Shown here: positions 38,928-41,625 of the stretch, piece after piece | How positions within the stretch are numbered: the stretch's first letter is position 1 | How the letters are laid out: every line of letters starts with the position of its first letter | IMG/VR virus record: IMGVR_UViG_3300010373_000022 | Span: 1-41,625 of that record | DNA: 41,625 nucleotides | Strand: one strand, 5' to 3' | From: a virus | Translations under genes and position numbers: made by a program | The notes under the pieces: generated by a model | What the model saw: the letters and a program-made list of their open reading frames with translations, nothing else | Databases searched by the model: none | Told to the model about the DNA's origin: nothing

Positions 38928-39428
38928 ATGGATCTTGCTCGACTCAGCAACCAGCCCGTCGAGATCGTCGTCGCCGGGCAACCGCTCCTCTTCGGGGAGC
39001 TGACGCTCGAGGGAATCGCCCGGCTCCAGGCCTGGGTCAAGGAGCACGTTCCGCATCCGCTCCGTGCACTCCAGGGTCAGCTCGTAGGGTTTTCGGAATC
39101 CGAGAAATCCGAACTGCTCCGTCAGGCTCGCGAGGACGCGAAGGCGTGGCCTCCCCAGATCGGCACTCGTAAGGGCAACGGCGCGCTGCTCTCGACCGAG
39201 GAGGGCCAGATCGCCGCGCTGACCGAGGCGCTCAAGGTCCATCAGCCGATCTGGACCGACGCGGACGGGAAGCGTCTCTATCGCCAGCTCGAGCGTTGGG
39301 GTCGCAAGCACCCGGACCAGGCCGAGGCCACGCTCCGGCGCATCTACGCGATCGCGTTCGGCGTGGACGATCCCGAAGCCGAGCTCGACGAAGAGCTCGA
39401 GGGCGAGGCCTCCGACCCAAAAGCCTGA
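38928..39428 (+). CDS. Tail assembly chaperone G
   Basis: The product has 166 residues: MDLARLSNQPVEIVVAGQPL (strand) and helices (ARLQAWVKEHVPHPLRALQG; LTEALKVHQPIW) ending in ELEGEASDPKA. Position between tube and tape measure, and the slippery heptamer just before its stop, identify it. It binds tape-measure protein during tail assembly. Confidence 0.85.
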   Translation: MDLARLSNQPVEIVVAGQPLLFGELTLEGIARLQAWVKEHVPHPLRALQGQLVGFSESEKSELLRQAREDAKAWPPQIGTRKGNGALLSTEEGQIAALTEALKVHQPIWTDADGKRLYRQLERWGRKHPDQAEATLRRIYAIAFGVDDPEAELDEELEGEASDPKA

Positions 39429-39679
39429 GGCGCCCCGGCGCCGCTGAGCTCGACTGGAAGGCGATCTATCGCGCCCTGGTCCGCCGGGCGAAGGTCGCGC
39501 CGTCGGAGGTCTGGGGCCTCACGTTCACCCAGGCCGCGGCCCTGCTCGAGGAAGAGACGGACCCGAACGACCGCCACGCCGGCGGCATCCCGATCAACTC
39601 GCTCGAGGACCTCCAGGAAGCGCTGGGCCTCGAGGGCGATCAGGCGAGATGGGCGCTCGGAGCCGGAGCCGGAGACTGA
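38928..39679 (+). CDS. Tail assembly chaperone GT (programmed -1 frameshift product)
   Basis: Ribosomes slipping back one base at 39416-39422 read through from codon 165 into a second frame that is open to a TGA at 39677-39679. The fused product has 250 residues: the G part followed by SLRRPGAAELDWKAIYRALV, then a helical T domain (FTQAAALLEEETDPNDRHAG; LEDLQEALGLEGDQARWALG). The T frame has no start of its own close to its beginning, and its composition is coding-like. G and GT together wrap the tape measure, as in lambda. Confidence 0.85.
39416..39442 (+). promoter_or_regulatory. -1 frameshift signal: C CCA AAA plus hairpin
   Basis: The heptamer C CCA AAA (39416-39422) is in the right register (zero-frame codons CCA and AAA). 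Six bases later a hairpin GGCGC-CCCG-GCGCC (39429-39442) could pause ribosomes. The zero-frame TGA is at 39426. Confidence 0.88.
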
Positions 39680-39682
39680 CCC

Positions 39683-41389
39683 ATGTTCAAGCTCGCATCG
39701 CTCTTCGTCGAGGTCTCCGCGAAGAGCGACAAGTTCAACTCCGCGCTCAGCTCGATCCACTCGCGCCTGTCGGCCGCGAGCGTGGCCGTGGGGACGTTCG
39801 CCGGCAACGTCGCCACGGCGTTCGCGCGAATGACCTTCGAGGGCGTGGGGGCCGGGTTCCAGAAGACCATCGTCTCGGCGTCTCATCTCGCGGAAACCAC
39901 GTCCAAGGTGGGCGTGGTGTTCAAGCAAAACACCGCGCAGATCATGCAGCTCTCGAATGAGATGGCGCGGTCGTTCGGGATTCCCAGGGGAGAGCTGCTG
40001 GACGCCGCGGCAATGTTCGGGTTGATCGCCAAAGGCGCGGGCATGTCCACGGCCGAGGCGGCGAAACTCTCCCAGCAAATGAGCAAGCTCGCGATCGACG
40101 CGACGAGCTTTTATGACCTCCCGCTCGATAGTGCGCTCGAGAAGATCCGCGCCGGCCTGGTGGGCGAGGCCGAGCCGCTGCGGGCCCTCGGCATCATGCT
40201 CTCCGAGGATGCGGTGAAGGCCGAGGGCCTCCGTCTCGGGTTCATCAAGGCCGGCCAGGAGCTCACCAACCTCGGCAAGATCCAGGTCCGGGCCCAGCTC
40301 ATCGCCAAGGGCCTATCTGACGCCCAGGGCGACCTCGCCCGGACCCAGAGCAGTTTCGCGAACCAGTCCCGCGAGGTCTGGGGGCGGCTCGAGAACACCT
40401 TGACCGGGATCGGCGAGAAGCTCTTGCCCGCAGCCAACTCGATTTTGAACGGCGTCAACAAGCTCGCACAGTCCGTCTTCGAGTCGATCGAGGGCCACCT
40501 CCCGACGATCCAGGCCTTCGCCGATCGTATCGCCACTTACGGCAAGTACATCGGCCTGGCGTGGAAGGAGCTGCCCACCGTCTTCGAGCTCGCGAAGATC
40601 AAGGCCCAGGAGCTGGCGCTTCAGGTCCAGACGGTGTTCAGCCGGTTCGGCTCCAAGGTCTGGGACCAGCTCGTCTGGGGGGCGAACGCCGCACAGGTCG
40701 CGATCCGGGACGATTTCATTGGCCTGGTCAACTTCTCGATCGACCTTTTCGGGCAAATGGCCAAGGCGTTCAGCTCGCTCCTGAATAACGCGATCGACAG
40801 CGTGGCCGCGAAGTGGAAGCCGTTGCTCGCCGCGGTCTTTGGCCCGCATATCCTCCTCAGTGGCGGCAAGGAAGCGGTCCCGGCGATCAAACCCAACTTC
40901 GGGCTGCTCAATCAGAACCCCTTCGCCAACGTCGGCCCGCGCCCGGAGTTCAACGCCGCGGAAATCTTCAAGGACCTCCCGAATCTCGCCGGCAAGGCCA
41001 AGGAGTTCTGGGACAAGCTGGGCCAGAGCTTCGACACCCAGCAGGCCAAGGAGCGGCTCACGACGATCTTCGGCAACATCGGAACGGCCGTGGGCGGATT
41101 CTTCGCGCGCGTCTTCGGCGGCGGCAAGAACGGGACCCCAGGCGGAGCGCTCGCCCAGGCGCCCAAGAAAGAAAAGAAGCCTGAGATCGACAGCCTGACC
41201 GAGTTCGCGTTCAAGCTCAGGGCGGCGCAGTTCGGAAAGGACAGCCAGAAGGCGGCCACCGATGCCAACACGAAGGCCCTCAACGCTGCGACGAACGCTT
41301 ACATGACCGCGACCGCCGGTATGACCAAGCCCACCCTGGGACAGCAGGCGCGCAACGCATTCCGCGCCGTCTTCGGGTACGACGTTTGA
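39683..41389 (+). CDS. Tape measure protein
   Basis: The product has 568 residues. The N-terminus (FVEVSAKSDKFNSALSSIHS) and the segment KVGVVFKQNTAQIMQLSNEM, LDAAAMFGLIAKGAGMSTAE, FYDLPLDSALEKIRAGLVGE and GIMLSEDAVKAEGLRLGF match phage tape-measure proteins. A helical C-terminal half follows. By the usual relation of about 1.5 angstrom per residue this predicts a short tail, near 85 nm. Confidence 0.85.
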   Translation: MFKLASLFVEVSAKSDKFNSALSSIHSRLSAASVAVGTFAGNVATAFARMTFEGVGAGFQKTIVSASHLAETTSKVGVVFKQNTAQIMQLSNEMARSFGIPRGELLDAAAMFGLIAKGAGMSTAEAAKLSQQMSKLAIDATSFYDLPLDSALEKIRAGLVGEAEPLRALGIMLSEDAVKAEGLRLGFIKAGQELTNLGKIQVRAQLIAKGLSDAQGDLARTQSSFANQSREVWGRLENTLTGIGEKLLPAANSILNGVNKLAQSVFESIEGHLPTIQAFADRIATYGKYIGLAWKELPTVFELAKIKAQELALQVQTVFSRFGSKVWDQLVWGANAAQVAIRDDFIGLVNFSIDLFGQMAKAFSSLLNNAIDSVAAKWKPLLAAVFGPHILLSGGKEAVPAIKPNFGLLNQNPFANVGPRPEFNAAEIFKDLPNLAGKAKEFWDKLGQSFDTQQAKERLTTIFGNIGTAVGGFFARVFGGGKNGTPGGALAQAPKKEKKPEIDSLTEFAFKLRAAQFGKDSQKAATDANTKALNAATNAYMTATAGMTKPTLGQQARNAFRAVFGYDV

Positions 41390-41398
41390 GGGACACCG

Positions 41399-41625
41399 AT
41401 GCCCGCTCCGACGGTCAAATTCAAGGTCCTCGCGCACGGGTACGAGGTCCACGGCGGCCAGGATGGGCTCGAGGCCACCGTGCCCTTTCTCGTGGCCTGG
41501 TCCGATGCGTTCGTGTTCCATGATCAGGTCCTCGGCTTCCCCTACGCGCCCTCACCAGGCAAGATCGTCTACACGCTGCCCTGGGCGTTTCCCGGCGCGC
41601 CCAACGCAAAGATGTATGCGTATGA
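41399..41625 (+). CDS. Tail protein, 5' part (continues at position 1)
   Basis: ATG 41399 follows the tape-measure stop by nine bases. The 38 residues before the repeat (MPAPTVKFKVLAHGYEVHGG, then QDGLEATVPFLVAWSDAF) continue in frame into the copy at the window start to give 282 residues in all. See the entry at 1-745. Confidence 0.85.
   Translation, partial: MPAPTVKFKVLAHGYEVHGGQDGLEATVPFLVAWSDAFVFHDQVLGFPYAPSPGKIVYTLPWAFPGAPNAKMYAY
41503..41625. repeat. Terminal direct repeat, right copy
   Basis: Identical to 1-123; marks the overlap of a circular sequence. Confidence 0.93.

Noticed and set aside
1-41625. CRISPR array, rRNA genes, insertion sequences
   Set aside because: No regularly spaced direct repeats, no rRNA-like stretches, and no transposase with terminal inverted repeats were found on either strand.

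Overview
This window is a complete or near-complete genome of a high-GC, tailed, temperate phage (or excised prophage) that has been closed into a circle. Bases 1-123 and 41503-41625 are identical, and one gene runs through that join (41399-41625 continues into 1-745), so the unit is about 41,502 bp and the window start is arbitrary. The head genes (HK97-type portal, protease and capsid), the short tape measure and the frameshifted tail chaperone indicate a siphovirus. The host cannot be read directly. The GC-rich codon use, the many small zinc-ribbon proteins, the matrixin-type protease and the helicase form resemble prophages of Planctomycetota, but this is an inference of low certainty.

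Layout. (a) 22.0-41.6 kb and 0-4.3 kb, rightward: a late operon. It starts with small membrane proteins and a matrixin-like protease (candidate lysis cassette), then small and large terminase, portal, a MuF-type head protein fused to a zinc metallopeptidase domain, prohead protease, major capsid protein, connector proteins, a 1191-residue LamG/FN3/Asp-box protein, tail terminator, tail tube, G/GT tail chaperones made by -1 frameshifting, tape measure, a tail protein, two related tail-fibre-like proteins and a glycosyltransferase. It ends at an intrinsic terminator at 4.73 kb. (b) 4.2-5.8 kb, leftward: small accessory genes. (c) 5.9-7.9 kb: a small regulator, a tyrosine integrase, an attP site carrying the 3' half of a tRNA-Arg(TCG) gene, and a 240-bp concentric inverted repeat. 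(d) 7.9-13.7 kb, leftward: an early replication/recombination operon with a RecA-fold helicase, a Rad52-like annealing protein and about ten small genes, most with overlapping stop/start codons. (e) 13.8-13.93 kb: a divergent switch with near-consensus back-to-back promoters and repeated 11-bp operators. (f) 13.9-19.1 kb, mainly rightward: small membrane and zinc-ribbon proteins separated by structured RNA elements. (g) 19.1-20.9 kb: an XRE regulator and a serine recombinase facing an array of CTTGTCA palindromes.

Most notable signals: two homologous about 100-nt RNA elements (14.24 and 17.31 kb) whose predicted pseudoknot is supported by four compensatory base-pair changes; the MuF-metallopeptidase fusion; the large dyad between attP and the helicase gene; the divergent operator/promoter switch; an ideal C CCA AAA slippery site; a candidate lysis cassette with a matrixin but no recognisable peptidoglycan hydrolase; and repeated five-base-spaced TGA triplets after late genes that close all three frames.
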